From assembly GCA_911728435.2 (NCBI GenBank), contig OU452203.1, positions 12,607,651-12,671,650 on the forward strand: DNA of 64,000 nucleotides, given 5' to 3'. The translations under genes and the position numbers were made by a program. Source of the stretch: Apoderus coryli. Taxonomy: Eukaryota; Arthropoda; Insecta; Coleoptera; Attelabidae. The notes below the pieces were generated by a model. It was not told the DNA's origin, did no database searches, and saw only the letters and a list, made by a program, of their open reading frames with translations. Positions 11,155-22,919 of this stretch are shown piece by piece. Every line of letters starts with the position of its first letter. Within the stretch, counting starts at the first letter, position 1.

Positions 11155-12325
11155 CAAACCATACATGTTTTAGAGCATCAAGCTCCATCATCTGTGGTCG
11201 AATAATATAGGAAAAACTAAGGGTGCATAGTACATGAACGTTGACAACGAGAGAAACGTATTAATGTCATTTCGTGAAAATAAAAACAAATTGAAACTAA
11301 ATTTCTCTAAAACTATTTAATGTAATGGACATTGTCGAAAAACGCTTAAAAACAATCATCAATAAAAACATGTTATTGAGTTTTAGTTCTTTCTTTTTAA
11401 AAATGGGATTTTATACAATAAAAACTGATGAACAAAAATACATACCAGCTTTACTTATTCACCAGAAATGCGCGTAATTTTAACACATTCATAATAAATG
11501 TACAAATTTTCTTAACTATAGCAGATGATTGTTCATTGTTAAGATCAGTGACAAAGTTACTAGGATTAGTCCAGCCGGGGGTAATAGGTGCCTGTACAGC
11601 AGACAGAGAAAAATAAATCGTAAAACGTTTCTTTTTGGTTCAAGTTACAAACCGGTCCTGGTCGATAGTGTCAGAAACTCCACCACATGAAAATTTTAGT
11701 ACAAATTTAGAGCTTGTTCTGAGTTCTGCAAGTAGACGAATCATCCAAAAAGGCATAATTAAATTCAAATAACTAGGGCCATCCGGGTCTACTCGAAAGG
11801 TACTGTAGAGTATTCTTTGCCTTGAAGATGAATTCAGAATCTCTAGAGAAATAGTGTTCCTTTACACAACGGTCGAAAGACACACAAAAACACTCAGAAT
11901 CTTTATTTGTTTACAAATAAAGATTGTGATTCTTTCTTTGTGTCCATTGTTTCGTGAAATTAGTAAATAATTAGCAATAATAAGTGTAGTATTACAAATT
12001 CGTAAATATTGAAAAATTGCCTTGGGGATGTAAATAAAAGTTTACGAAACATTGGCAATTTAAGTAGTTTCATTCACGCAAGATCCAGAAACACATAAAA
12101 ACTTTTCAACAATACATAAAAAAAAATCCCATTTAAACTTATTCGAAATATGGAATAATTTCACACAGGCGTTTATAAATAGCCTAACATGGGCCAAAAA
12201 TGAAAAAAAAAATATTGTTCCGAAAGATATTAGAAAAATTGGCTAATTATATATAGTTTTGATATAAGATAACCTACAAAATGCAGTATAAAAAAAAATT
12301 GTTTCCATAGGCCATAAATAGTAAA
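11155..12325. other. AT-rich non-coding sequence
   Basis: One 62-codon plus frame (11428-11616) without recognisable content. Small inverted or direct strings such as AAAGATTGTGATTC are present; nothing can be assigned. Confidence 0.55.
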
Positions 12326-12329
12326 AAAA

Positions 12330-12530
12330 AATCGGATGGCAAAATTTAGCTCAATTGGTTAAAGCATTTGGGTGCTATCTTAGTAGAACAGACACAGACA
12401 GACAGACTTCCATCTGGAAATGGTCTTAGTCATCTCAAGGAACTTCAAAATGATTATATGCGTCTTTATCTCAATTTTTTTTAGCGCGTTCCCAATACTT
12501 TCCCTGTGCGGGAAAGTAAACAAAAATATT
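12330..12530 (+). repeat. Dispersed CAGA-containing repeat, copy 1
   Basis: It begins near AAATTTAGCTCAATTGGTTA, continues through GGTGCTATC, a CAGACAGACAGA run, CTTCCATCTGGAAATGG, AACTTCAAAATG, and ends near TCCCTGTGCGGGAAAG. The same ordered blocks occur at 56515-56690 (plus) and 60545-60715 (minus), with a short copy at 43655-43765. There is no coding potential. In the 56.5-kb copy the block is the core of a long inverted-repeat element, so this copy is probably a relic of that element. Confidence 0.75.
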
Positions 12531-12534
12531 TGAA

Positions 12535-13000
12535 AATATAGCTTTTCACCAAGAATATAACCTATGAAATGTATCCTGAAAAGGGTCTTACGAATAACGT
12601 GACAGAACTAGTAAGTACTATTACACTTCAATATGGAGAGCTATTCGTACCTCGAGGGCAACAGTTTATCTAACTAGATCTGTACGTAACCAAATTTGTA
12701 AAAAAAATAAATAAAACTCTACCCCTGTTTCACATTAAATACATACACAAACAACAATATCGCAGAAAATCTATTTACTATGCATTGCTTGGAGAATATG
12801 TTACGTTGTGATGGCACAAGGATAAATAGACTCCAGATAATCCAGAAAAGAGTGTGTAAATTTGATGGCAGTCTTCGTTGTTGGAGAGATTCATTTTAGA
12901 AATGTGTATATGCATGAGTATTATATGATAAATATTCTCCCCGGCGGCGGCAGACTTGCAAAACCACTTCCACTCTCTCAAAATTGTACAGGACGTGTTG
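12535..13000. other. Non-coding sequence
   Basis: A 67-codon minus frame (12778-12981) shows no recognisable content. No element ends seen. Confidence 0.5.
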
Positions 13001-13004
13001 GAGG

Positions 13005-13365
13005 TAGGTCATCATCATCAGCATTCACTCGCTAACGAGTATGCATTATTCCAACTCAGGGATTTCTGTTGTGAACTCTAAGATGGCTAAGCAGACCGAT
13101 CCTCAAGCCGCAAACCTTGTCACAAAATTAACACACACACATTTACCGGCTGTTGTATGTGCGCTGCTTCGATGCTGTCTCTTTGCATCCTCATGTCGTC
13201 GATGCTGCTCTGTACAAACTTGATGACTCTCGTCGTCTCGGTCGGTCGTTCGCGATCTGCTCCCAGTTGTTCTTTACATCTAAGCCACACGTCTTCATGT
13301 TGGTCTTAAGAACATCCTTGCACCTCTTTTGCTGCCCTCCCTGATTTCATGTCGGAATAATCAGT
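13005..13365 (-). pseudogene. RTE-type LINE 3' end (copy 1)
   Basis: On the minus strand this matches the 3' end of the element at 51345-52123. It covers the last codons (a degraded NWEQIANDRPR region) and the 3' UTR with GAGGATCGGTCTGC, CATCTTAGAGTTCACAAC, GAGTTGGAATAAT, the stem-loop ACTCGttagCGAGT, and a terminal GATGATGATGA tail at 13009-13020. A short simple-repeat tail after a stem-loop fits 3' ends of RTE-type elements. It is heavily 5'-truncated with internal deletions. The plus-strand frames of 60-79 codons here are antisense shadows. Confidence 0.8.
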
Positions 13366-13518
13366 CGGCCGATTTGGACGTCCGAGCCCTGTTCGGCTAT
13401 TGCAGCCGGATTCGGTCCGAGACAGATAGGACAACCTCGTCCACAATTTTCCTCGTACGAATTTGTAATTTGATTTGGTACAAAATGAATAGTGTACTGT
13501 ACTTACTAGAAAATACAT

Positions 13519-14790
13519 TGTTACGGTTTATTGTCACAGTAAAACAATTGAGTAGTACTTCGACATGACTGAGTATATTTTGATAATTGTCTACCTCGCT
13601 AAGTTAATTACAAATACGTTCTTACATTTATTTACCATGTCATTACCATTTATTTGGTCGTGTTAAATATATTTAGTCCGGTCCTGTATGAATTTTGATT
13701 AATATATTCCTTGTTCCTTCCTTGCTTTTACCTGACCTAAATTATTTTATTATTGTTTAAAAATTTAGTTGAAGGGTTACTTACCGAATGATTGAGGTGT
13801 GAGGACGTCTTCCAATGTTTTCTAGGTTTAATGATTTTCTTCTCGAGTTTTCATTGATTTAGGTCAATAGTGCTTGTATTTATTTGGTATTTAGGACCAT
13901 ACTGTTGGTTCATACTGTTGTTAATTATTATGGGTGGGCACTTTAATTAGCTGGTTTTGTTCCGTGTTTCGGGGACTTCACAAGCTTAGCAGGCGATCAT
14001 CTGTCCTGAAAATTACTTATTACTATTAATAACGTCCGCATAGAGTTCAGTTTTATGTGTTTGTCGTCGTGTGTCCTTTTTTTAGTTGGTTTCTTTTGTT
14101 GGCAGTGGCTGGTCCTTGTTCGTTCTCCCGAACTTCCGGCTCTCGGGCGGCAGGTGCTGTCGGGTCTTCAAGGGCTGCCTTGAATGGCGAGGTTCTTTGG
14201 AAGGGTGGGTGGTGCTTGGTGAACCGTTGGGGGATTGGTTCTAGTCTCTTAGACCGGCCGGCGACGCTGGGTACCACTACTGCATTTCACCTGAGCTCCA
14301 CTGAATCGTCGGCGAGGAGATCGGGGGCAGTGTCGTTCGATGGTAACACCCGCTCCTGTTTTGTTTTGGGACAATCGGCTGGTGGTGGTTTCTCAATTTT
14401 CTGTCCTATTTTGTGGTGTGTATGTTTTCTTTTCTTCTGTATCACGCACTCTTCCTTCGATCGTGCACGACGGCGGTGGCATCTTCGCGTTGAAACTCTT
14501 TGTTAGGTTAAGGTTTTAGTATGGCATATGCTACAATTATGCTGGGTCTTCTTCGTGGGTTACCCTGGAGTTGTTCGTAAAACCACACTTAGTATAGTTT
14601 ACTATACACTAATTTAATCCCGGCTATGACACAAAACAGTGGCACAGTACTAGTGCTACCGTTTGCTTACCCGAATTTGACTTATTATGTTCAGTAATTG
14701 ATTTCCAATTACTTACGTATTATTGTGTATTAGCAATCGTGAAAGATTAATTTCGTCATTGTTATTGTTATTTGCCGTAATGTGCGAGGT
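13519..14790 (-). mobile_element. TGTTACGG-family element, copy B
   Basis: Starts TGTTACGGTTTATT at 13519 on the plus strand. The reverse complement of copy C (46300-47636) follows it in order: ATTTAGTCCGGTCCTGTATG, a CTTCCTTGCTTTTACC block, ACGTCTTCCAATGTTTTCTA, the GC-richer block at 14090-14360, and TTACCCGAATTTGACTTATT near 14668-14690. On the minus strand a donor-like GTAAGTAA begins at 13784 and an acceptor CAG lies at 13734-13732. A second acceptor-like TTTTCAG precedes GACAGATGATCG near 14005. The minus frame 14277-14053 carries FKAALEDPTAPA, which copy C repeats with stops, so this is probably part of a real coding exon of the element. The 149-codon plus frame here is antisense. Similarity to copy C fades near 14760-14790. 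Confidence 0.7.
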
Positions 14791-14799
14791 TATATTTCA

Positions 14800-15960
14800 C
14801 TTTGAATTAATTGAATTAATTTGCTGATTAATCAGCTGATTTCTGTCATATTGTTTTGAGTATTTGATATCACCTCACTTCATAGCGAGTTCCTTTTGTA
14901 GTGAATTACCTTCGATCATTTTAATTTGCTATTTAATGGCAGATGTAGCGTAGTATGTTTCTGTCAGTGGCCATAGTGCAATGGCGTTTTATATGGAAAT
15001 AGGTTTGGAAGTTGTGGATAGTATTTACTTTGTTTAACGGTGATATCACACAACATTTTGTGGTTGTTTTCTTCTATTTAGCAACTTACCGACGTTGTAT
15101 TTCGCAGTTCCTAGGTTAGGTCCCTCAGATTGACAGAACAGTGTCTTTCCTGTTTGGATGTTGCTCTGTATAGCCGTAGGCTAGATTGGTTGACATTTGA
15201 GGGGTAGTTGATTGGCATTGTCAATTTAATAACGGTTTAGCGCCTGATTTGTGAAGTATGATTGGTTAAAGCAGACTTTTGGCGGTAGAAGTGTTGAAGC
15301 TAGCACGATATTGGTTGAGGAGTGTGTACATGTCAATTTAGCACTTTCATGAGGCAGTTGTTGGTGATTAGTCGAAAAGGACACATCTAATTTTGGCAAT
15401 CAAATTTGTACTTGAACGTAGAAAAACCATTTTCAACCCCAAGTTTGTGAAGGGGATAATGAGTGCAAGTTTATGATTAGCAGAGTCCTGTGGTAGAGTT
15501 TTTGAGAAGTTTGGAGTTGGAATTTGGTTTTGATCTTTGGAATGTCATAAGCATTTGGTGTTGACGGAGTTCGATTTGTAAGAAGAATAGTAACGTGTTT
15601 TCTGTCGTGCCGTGTCGCCAGCAATTACGAACTGAATATATTTTTGGATAGCGAACTGATCTGAGTCAGGACCCTGATTAGTAGATCTTCCAGTTAAGAG
15701 GAATTTATTTTTCTTTATTAATTAACATATTAATGAGTCTTGATTGGGTCAATCAATAATAATACAAAATGAATAGTGTAATTTGTCAGGATCATTCTCG
15801 ACACTAAATTACGCACAGCGGTCCCAGAAGGAGCCTGACTACGAGGAGAATGATATTTAAAATAGTTCCTTAAAATTATTAATATATAAGGGGTTTCATA
15901 ATAAAGAAAAACATAATATGTAATTACGTTTATCCACGATCCCCGTGTATAGTTACGTGT
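14800..15960. other. Non-coding sequence, possible continuation of copy B
   Basis: No recognisable coding sequence; one 63-codon minus frame (15433-15624). The string TACAAAATGAATAGTGTA at 15763-15780 exactly repeats 13479-13496, so part of this stretch may belong to the copy-B insertion. A short inverted pair around ATCATTCTCG lies near 15792-15852. Confidence 0.45.
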
Positions 15961-15974
15961 ACCCGTCAGATTTT

Positions 15975-16172
15975 ATCGAATTTATGTGTGATTTTTAGTC
16001 ATCATTGTAAGTATATCTAAGTCAATAAACGTATCGATCCGTTATTTTTGTTACCAAAACTGACATATACAATCGTTTCTTAATAAATTTGTATCGAATT
16101 TATGCGTGATTTTTAGGTAGCGCTGTATATCTAAATCAATAAAAGAGTCGACCCGTTTATCGACTAGGAAAA
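15975..16172. repeat. Direct repeat, two diverged units about 118 bp apart
   Basis: The unit starting ATCGAATTTATGTGTGATTT (15975) recurs as ATCGAATTTATGCGTGATTT (16093), each followed by TATATCTAA(G/A)TCAATAAA and then GATCCGTT or GACCCGTT. A diverged tandem duplication with no coding content. Confidence 0.8.
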
Positions 16173-16174
16173 CA

Positions 16175-17045
16175 AACATTTACGAAGGTACTAACAGTTT
16201 TCTGTGAAGGGTAAATGCCGTAAGATTAGTGACGAATAATCCAATTTATCAAGGCGAGCTGCACCTTGGAAAAGAGACACTAAAACCTCCTTATAAAGGT
16301 AAAGAGATAACATAAAAGGGGGTGAATATAAAGATATCACGGAAAAACAACCCTACCCGGTTATTTTTTTGTTGTGCTTTGGACGCAGCACGGCAATTTC
16401 ATTAGGTTATCGCTGATAAACTCCATTTTATCTTCACTCTAATTTATTTTAAGACTTTCTGTGGTTTTATACGGGGTTTGCTACAATATTTGTTTCAATA
16501 ATGGCACATATAAGTTTGATCTTAGCAACTAAACGACATAAAGAACGAATTGTTAATCTGTGATTTATTCCCAATGCGTGGGTACATACCTGCATTTGTT
16601 GATGTTGATGACTGTGTCTAGAGAATTGCTAGCAATGCTACACAGAATAGGAATTATGCCCTTGCCTGAATTTTGTGTTATCAAGTTTCGTTCACGCAAA
16701 GTTTCTCTGAAGAAGTTGACAGGATGATCAACGAAACGTTAGCTGGTATAAGTTTGACGCAGGATTTAACCAGAGGTAAGTACTGCTTAGTTTAACAACC
16801 AAATTATTGAGTTAGCTGCGTTGACTAACACTTTTGATTGTTGCAGACTTAAAAAAATAAATTAAAAATCTGCTAGGTTTCTGGTTAGTGGTACTAATTA
16901 GTTAACTATACACCATGTTCAAAAAGTCCTGGTACTACATAATAACTTGAAAACTAAGTCAAGTATGTCGTTGACAGGGAGGTCAGGTCTGGATTTCACA
17001 TTCTCAATACATAATTAGAACGCTGTCTTATAAATTTAAACAAAA
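16175..17045. other. AT-rich non-coding sequence
   Basis: No frame of 60 codons, RNA gene or paired element ends seen. Confidence 0.55.
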
Positions 17046-17050
17046 GTAAA

Positions 17051-17152
17051 AGACTGAGAACAAGATGTTTTTGGCGATATCTAGTGTGAGCAGGCAATAT
17101 GCCCGGTGAAACACAGTTCACAAACGGACAAGAAGTAACAACTCCATTAAAT
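17051..17152 (+). repeat. Dispersed repeat, copy 1 of a pair with 36405-36510
   Basis: The run AGGCAATATGCCCGGTGAAA and about 100 bp around it recur at 36405-36510 with few differences; one is a 6-7 base insertion after CACAAAC. High identity compared with the surrounding decay suggests a recent or conserved element piece. No coding role recognised. Confidence 0.85.
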
Positions 17153-17154
17153 CT

Positions 17155-17780
17155 ATTTCCTGAATCCCCTAGCGGGAGCTGTTATTTATGAATTGCTTGT
17201 TACTTAAAGTAACGAGACTTTTAGTTATGTTGGAAATTTGTCTTACACTACCATGCTTTCACCAGACGTACCGTTTCATTGATCACCACTGATGAGTTGT
17301 GGATAGAAGATAGAAACTTTTAACCTAAAATTATATTTTCTGAGAGTATAAGTGCAATAAACGTAGTTAATACATTCCATTTTTGTTTATTATCAATACA
17401 GAAGTCTCAAAATAATTTGTCAATTTTAAATAAGGTTTTTGCTGTGAATATTTTAAAATTTTTTCTAATTTTTATTAGTAGTAGAAGAGTACGAAATATG
17501 CGCATACAATAGTCTCTACTTGATATTTGGAAACAACCAACTTCAATAGTAAATATAGTGTATTTTATTGTTTCTCTTAAATACTTTAAAAGTGTTACCT
17601 TTAGTAGATAAAATTTTTTTAACATCTGATAACATAAATTATATATTTTTTGGTTGCATTTCATACATTTATTTGGCTTTTTGTTGTAACGGGTGGCAAA
17701 TTTGAGGTTGGGAAGTAAATTGGCTGTATAGAATTGAGCTGTCATCCTTTGACATTTTTATTTAATAAAAAATTAGACCG
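17155..17780. other. AT-rich non-coding sequence
   Basis: A 112-codon minus frame (17407-17745) is rich in Phe, Lys, Leu and Ile, as expected from AT-rich DNA, and matches nothing recognisable. Confidence 0.5.
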
Positions 17781-17784
17781 GATA

Positions 17785-17845
17785 TGTTTTTTATGCATGA
17801 TGGTGCACCCCAGTTAAGTAGAAATGCACGACAGTGGTGAAATGT
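17785..17845 (+). pseudogene. DDE transposase scrap (second-Asp motif)
   Basis: Plus strand reads PDMFFMHDGAPQLSRNARQW and then a stop. This follows the (Q/H)DGAPxHxxxxVRxW segment that carries the second catalytic Asp of Tc1/mariner-type transposases. Flanks are not recognisable, so only a scrap remains. Confidence 0.55.
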
Positions 17846-17849
17846 TAAT

Positions 17850-19830
17850 TTCCCAAATAAATGAATTATTTTGTTTACTGTTATTTGATTATTATTACAA
17901 CTAATTTGGTCATATTTTTCGGTTTTTATTTTATTAATGCATTTTGAGTTTTTAAAGATATGTTCCTAAAGATCCTTCAAATAATGTTAACTTGAGAGTT
18001 CAGTTTTATCTCCTACTATTGCCTACTTTTTTGAGGGTATTTTGGACAATTACTTTGCAAAACTAATAAACACGTCAACATTACATTGCAAATTAAACTT
18101 TAAATCTAAAACGTTTTCACAAGAATACCTTTTCTCTGTAGAGTAAATGGGTGATTTAGATTGTCTATCTATTTATTAGAAAAAAGTACCCATATCAAAC
18201 CGGGGTAAAAAGACCATTACAGCCCTCCCAAAAGTTACGCCTCTGAGTCAACTGAGACGATTGGAAACATAGGGTTAAATGTATCATAAAAAACTGAGCC
18301 ACTTTGCAAAATTTAGTAAAATACCTTTCATAGTTGAGAAGAAAATGTCAATAAACGATTTTTTATAGCCATTTTCTAGGGGCCGTAGCTCCTTAGGGGC
18401 GCATTTTCGGACATAGTTTTGTTAAGCAAACTATACTTATTTTTAAATAGAAGTAGAAATATTGCCGTACAATTTTGAAACACCTTGTATAATGATATCT
18501 CTATAAATTAGCGAAAAACCAAGCTGTGAAAAACAGTCCTACTAGGTTAAAATCAAGAATTATCATAATTTGAGTAAATTGTAGGCACTTACAATCGCCC
18601 GCTAATTCCATTAGGCATAGATGGTAGATAGACCACTTTACAAGTAGTTTTCTCGCGTTTTTTTTTTTATTTCATTTTTGTTGAAATCCACGCCGTAAAC
18701 TAGCAAAACTGGAAATGGATCCGGTGCGCCAGTTTATGATGATTATATATATATTTTTTAGCTCATATCGTCATCGTTTTCGTTGTTTTTCATTACCTCT
18801 CTCTCTGTCTTTCTATACGGTCTTTTAAAACTGAAGTGAAGAAGCAACCGCAAGGTTACTGACTTAGGGAGTGCTTAATAAATACTGGCAACAGGTCGTG
18901 TTTAATGTGAGCAAATAAATGCCTCAGGTTAATACAAAAAATAAAGTTTAAGTAAATATAGAAGATGAAGAAGCCTGGCGTCGTGTTGTGATTTAAATAA
19001 ATATTGTTTATGTTCGTGTGTACCTGCTTTTTCTCCTTGGAGAATGCAAAGAACAAACTTATATTGACACTATTGTACAGACTTATTTTTTAGGTCTTTT
19101 ATGTATATACGAGTATAGTACCCCTTAATTCATATGTTACATCAAACGTCTTAAATAATGGGCATTAAAAAATTTTCGCGTACGAAAATTAAGATAGGTT
19201 TTCCTAAAGGTTCTCTATACCTGAATACAGAGCGATTTAATTTATTCTGTTTTTTTCTGATATTGTAAGGTTTTCGGAAAAAAACCAAACGCCACAATTA
19301 GCTTCAATATGTTTGTTATGGTGCAAATAGATTAAAGCTCATTATCATTCTTCATTTGGTTGTAAACACAACCCAACCAATTTGCAACTGTACTTTCTCA
19401 AAATTGTCCAAGACTGGTTCACTCTTATTCAGTGTTTGCTGAAGATCATAATAGGTGCTTTCATCTACAGCATTTACATCAATGGTAGCAACATTATGTA
19501 TATAACGAGTTGAGGCCGATTTTTAACTCCTTTTTTGAGTTTTCAAATTATTCAATTTGGTCATAATTACTATAATATAGAACTTCAAAAATGGTATAAA
19601 TATTACTTCAGACTTTCAGACCGCCGATTAGAATATTGAATTGGGAATAAACTACCTTCTAATATGTCTTTCTGTTTCTTTTCACTGAAGTCTGTACAAT
19701 ATTGCCGATTTACTGGTTGGAAAATATATTATTCTTGATTCAATTGATGAATTTCCTTAATAAAACACTAGATGTATCTAATCCGGTTCTAAACAGAAAA
19801 TGAAATTTGAAAATTAAAATTGCATTTACA
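17850..19830. other. AT-rich non-coding sequence
   Basis: One 66-codon minus frame (18856-19056) without recognisable content; a CT-rich run at 18797-18815. Nothing else supportable. Confidence 0.5.
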
Positions 19831-19834
19831 AAAT

Positions 19835-20095
19835 TCCATGTGATTGTAACAGATATTATATTGCACAAACAGGCCACTGAAAGTTAGAGTAAAAGGACAA
19901 CAAGACTACATTAGGAGAAGGGAATTTCAAAAATCTTACATAGCCGAACACGCGTATCAAACAGGACAACATAGGATTCTATGGGACAATGTCGAAATTC
20001 TAGAATACGAATCTAACTCCACAAAAAAGATAGGTATTAAAAGATACTATCAGAATTATTAAGGGTGAACAGCAATGCCTCTCAGAATTTTCTAT
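19835..20095 (+). pseudogene. Penelope-like element GIY-YIG endonuclease relic
   Basis: With frameshifts, the plus strand reads CDCNRYYIAQTGH, then YIRRREFQKSYIAEHAYQT, then RILWDNVEILEYESNS and IGIKRYYQN. This order fits the GIY-YIG domain of Penelope-like elements: a C-x-C-x(3)-YIGQT box, a region with AEH, then a WDN..IL box. In active elements this domain nicks target DNA next to the RT. Stops and frame changes show decay, and no RT is recognisable upstream. Confidence 0.6.
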
Positions 20096-20099
20096 ATTT

Positions 20100-22340
20100 A
20101 CCTAGTGATAGAATTTGATTCAAGATTGTATCTATAGTTCATACACCAGTATAGTCCACATTACCTTATTTATGTTAAACATCAAAATGATTAGTTGACA
20201 AATGTCAATATGTGAAAACTATTTCTAATAATATCAACTTAAAATACAGATTAAATATTATGAAAAATAATTTCACACAAAATTACTGGTATTACCTACA
20301 CAATGGATTTTGTTTAATTTAGCAGGGCCTCAGTCTAATTCAGCAGAACCAGAGCGAGGCATGGGTCGACAGACGAATTCGTTTCGCTCTTATTATGAGC
20401 TCGTTAGAGTACAATAGTCGTTGCCCATCTACAATATCTACCTGCATTTAAGCACAGTGAGATATACAACATATGTAAACCGTACCATCTACATACACAT
20501 AGTAATGCATATCACACCATGCAGAGGCCGAAACAATCCAATGTATAGGTAACACCAGCTGTAGAAATAGGAAATAAAAATAGTGTAAACACAAAACGCT
20601 AGCAGGAGACCATTTATCCTTCTGCTAGCATCACCCAAAATATTTGGGTATCAGCAACGCTTCGGACGGTGGTCACCAAGCAATACAGACCGTGACTCGT
20701 TTACGAGGGAGAATCATTAAGATCCTCTTTTGTGAGCGTGAAGTCCGTGGGCGATTCTGGAGTAGCTCTACAAGCCAAGCGAGTAACTTATTAAAGAGAT
20801 ATTGACACCCAACACATAACTGAACTCCACAAGTTAGTGGAGGGTACAGGGTTGCTGGATTGGGTGGCATAATATACGGGGATTTTTCACAATAAGCCCA
20901 TGAGGCTGCAGTGAAACCGGGGACTTAAGTCGTACGGACCCTTTCAAAAAAAAAAAACTTATTAAAACCAAACGAATAATTGATAAATTCAAACCCTTCT
21001 CTATATATCCTATAATATTAATTTTTAACATAGTGGAGCCCGCTTAGCTTAATTTTTCATAATATATCTATTTGTGAGATATTGGAGGCCCAATATAATA
21101 TTTTTAAATATATTTTGCAACAATACATATTCGTGTTAAATAGATACACTTGTTAAATTGTTCGTACTAGATTTATCAACCGAGGAATTAGACTAATTAA
21201 CATAGTTTTTAATTAACATTTTGGTTTTATGCTGGTCGTCTCACAAAATTTTTGTACTAATCTAAAGTGCTTTCGTCTGTGGACTCTGAAGCTAATAAAC
21301 GGTTACATTACATAAGTACATTGTTAGAAGCATTTCTGTTTTTTTCTTCTTGTTCAATATGCTATTACAACTAATTAATTACTATTTTTTACATAATAGG
21401 CAGATTTGCTAAGCAACATTTTTAGTTTTATAAACTTAAATTGTCAAAAATACATATATTATTGAATAACTTTGGAAGGTGAAGGAGTTATAGGATACCT
21501 TAGTACCTACTTAGCTTGAATCCATCAATAATATAATAGAATCGAAAATCTGTACACCCAGTACAGAATATTTTCACAATTACATTTGCAAATAAGTTAA
21601 CGAACGTGTGTATTTGAGATGCAGAAGCGGTTTTGACAAAACCCATCTATTTAAGAAAAATCAAAACGCTCGATATTTAGGTATAGCGAACCCTTACATA
21701 ACTTTGATACCGTCACTTTTTTGAAGCACATGTACAATTGAAATTAATTACTACTTGGAAAATGTTTTTCATTATAATAATAAATTGTATTTCAATTAGT
21801 AAATGACGCTGATATTCATGAGAGTTTAAATTCCATAAAAAGTAATGCTGCGTGTCCATAAAATATCTATATTATGTGCTGCGGTGTTACCGCCCATTTC
21901 TCGATAAATTCATATTAAATGTAATCAACTGTTGTATTGAACCTAATTATTTTCCAGATTTGGGGAACTGTTGGCAAAGAAGACGCAGGTGAAATCAAGT
22001 ATTTATCGGCTATTTCTAAGGTTTAGTACCTACTCGCTGTACTATTTATTAAAAAAAAAACTATATGACCACAGTGTCAGAATAGTTTCAGAAGGGGTAG
22101 ATAGGTTCAAAATAAGCGGGTCGGGCGAGCCCCTTCACTGCGTCGACATAGGTCCATTGTGACTCATACCTATCATAATTTACCCGGCATATCAGTCTTT
22201 TAATTAAGTCGATTATTTTGCTTTAATTTAGACTCGCTGGTACAAAGGCTGCCTCCAGGCACAGGCAGCATTTGAAATTATCCAAAAGGCCATTGGCTAG
22301 CGCTGTGGATGAAATTATATCGGAGAGATAAGGGTACACA
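20100..22340. other. Mostly non-coding; GC-richer patch at 20640-20935
   Basis: A small hairpin lies at 20598-20608/20619-20629 (GCTAGCAGGAG against CTTCTGCTAGC). The 300 bp after it are less AT-rich than the surroundings and end near a CCTTTCAAAAAAAAAAAAC A-run (20940-20957), as a retroelement 3' UTR might on the plus strand; no family was recognised. The rest is AT-rich. The 20380-20420 segment shares AATAAGAGCGAAACGA (reverse strand) with 39920-39940. Confidence 0.4.
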
Positions 22341-22344
22341 ACTG

Positions 22345-22915
22345 TGTGACGACTTCAAAGTAGTGTTTGGGGATGTTCAGCCGCAATACAAATGAGTTTT
22401 TATGCAGATGATGATCTTTAGCGCAGATGATGATCCATCAAAACACACCAGAGACCAAGCAACAATCGAAACAGTGCGATTCTACAGGTGAACGTGTACC
22501 AAAGAAGGCTGAGAGATGGGTCTGTCGGCCAACAAAGTCATGGCCACGGTTTCCTGGGATTCGCGAATATTATTCACAGCTGTTGGACAGTTTTGACACT
22601 GTTTTGAAGCAGAAACGACCGAATTTAGCGAAAAAAAAGTGTTGTTTCATCAGGACAATGCACGGGTGCATAGGTGTGTAGTCACCACCATATTCTCCAG
22701 CTTTAGTCCCTTCCGACTATTTGCTGCTTCCAAATTTGTGTCAAATGTTATTGAAACAAATCCTTATTTTAAGGACGTTGACGATTATTATTATCAGAAA
22801 CACGTTGGACTAAATAGATCGAGCTAGAAGGAGATTATGCAGGAGAATAAAATGTTTTTTGTCAGAAAAAGAAATGGTTTCCTTTAAATTCACGGACTTT
22901 AAAGCACCCTCGTAA
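22345..22915 (+). pseudogene. mariner transposase relic, C-terminal two thirds
   Basis: Across three frames the plus strand reads CLGMFSRNTNEF, then HQNTPETKQQSKQC, TGERVPKKAERW, YYSQLLDSFDTVLKQKRPN, then LFHQDNARVHRCVVTT, and finally IELEGDYAGE before a stop. These are ordered hallmarks of insect mariner transposases: the region after the first Asp, the HQDNARxH box with the second Asp, and the GDYVEK-type C-terminus. The PPYSPxLxPxDY third-Asp box is present but shifted. Frameshifts and stops kill it. The N-terminal helix-turn-helix part is missing or unrecognisable. Confidence 0.8.
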
Positions 22916-22919
22916 TTAT

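Noticed and set aside
14057..14506. 149-codon plus-strand open frame
   Set aside because: It lies antisense to the exon-like GC-richer block of the TGTTACGG-family element; copy C does not keep it open and it matches no domain.
15433..15624. 63-codon minus frame as a LINE C-terminus
   Set aside because: A vague similarity to LINE C-terminal peptides did not hold over more than a few residues, and flanks gave no support.
17407..17745. 112-codon minus frame
   Set aside because: Composition is what AT-rich DNA yields by chance (Phe, Ile, Leu, Lys), with no motif, signal or repeat context.
20598..20629. GCTAGCAGGAG hairpin as a transcription terminator
   Set aside because: Bacterial-type terminators are not expected in a nuclear insect genome; it lacks a T-run and any gene upstream.
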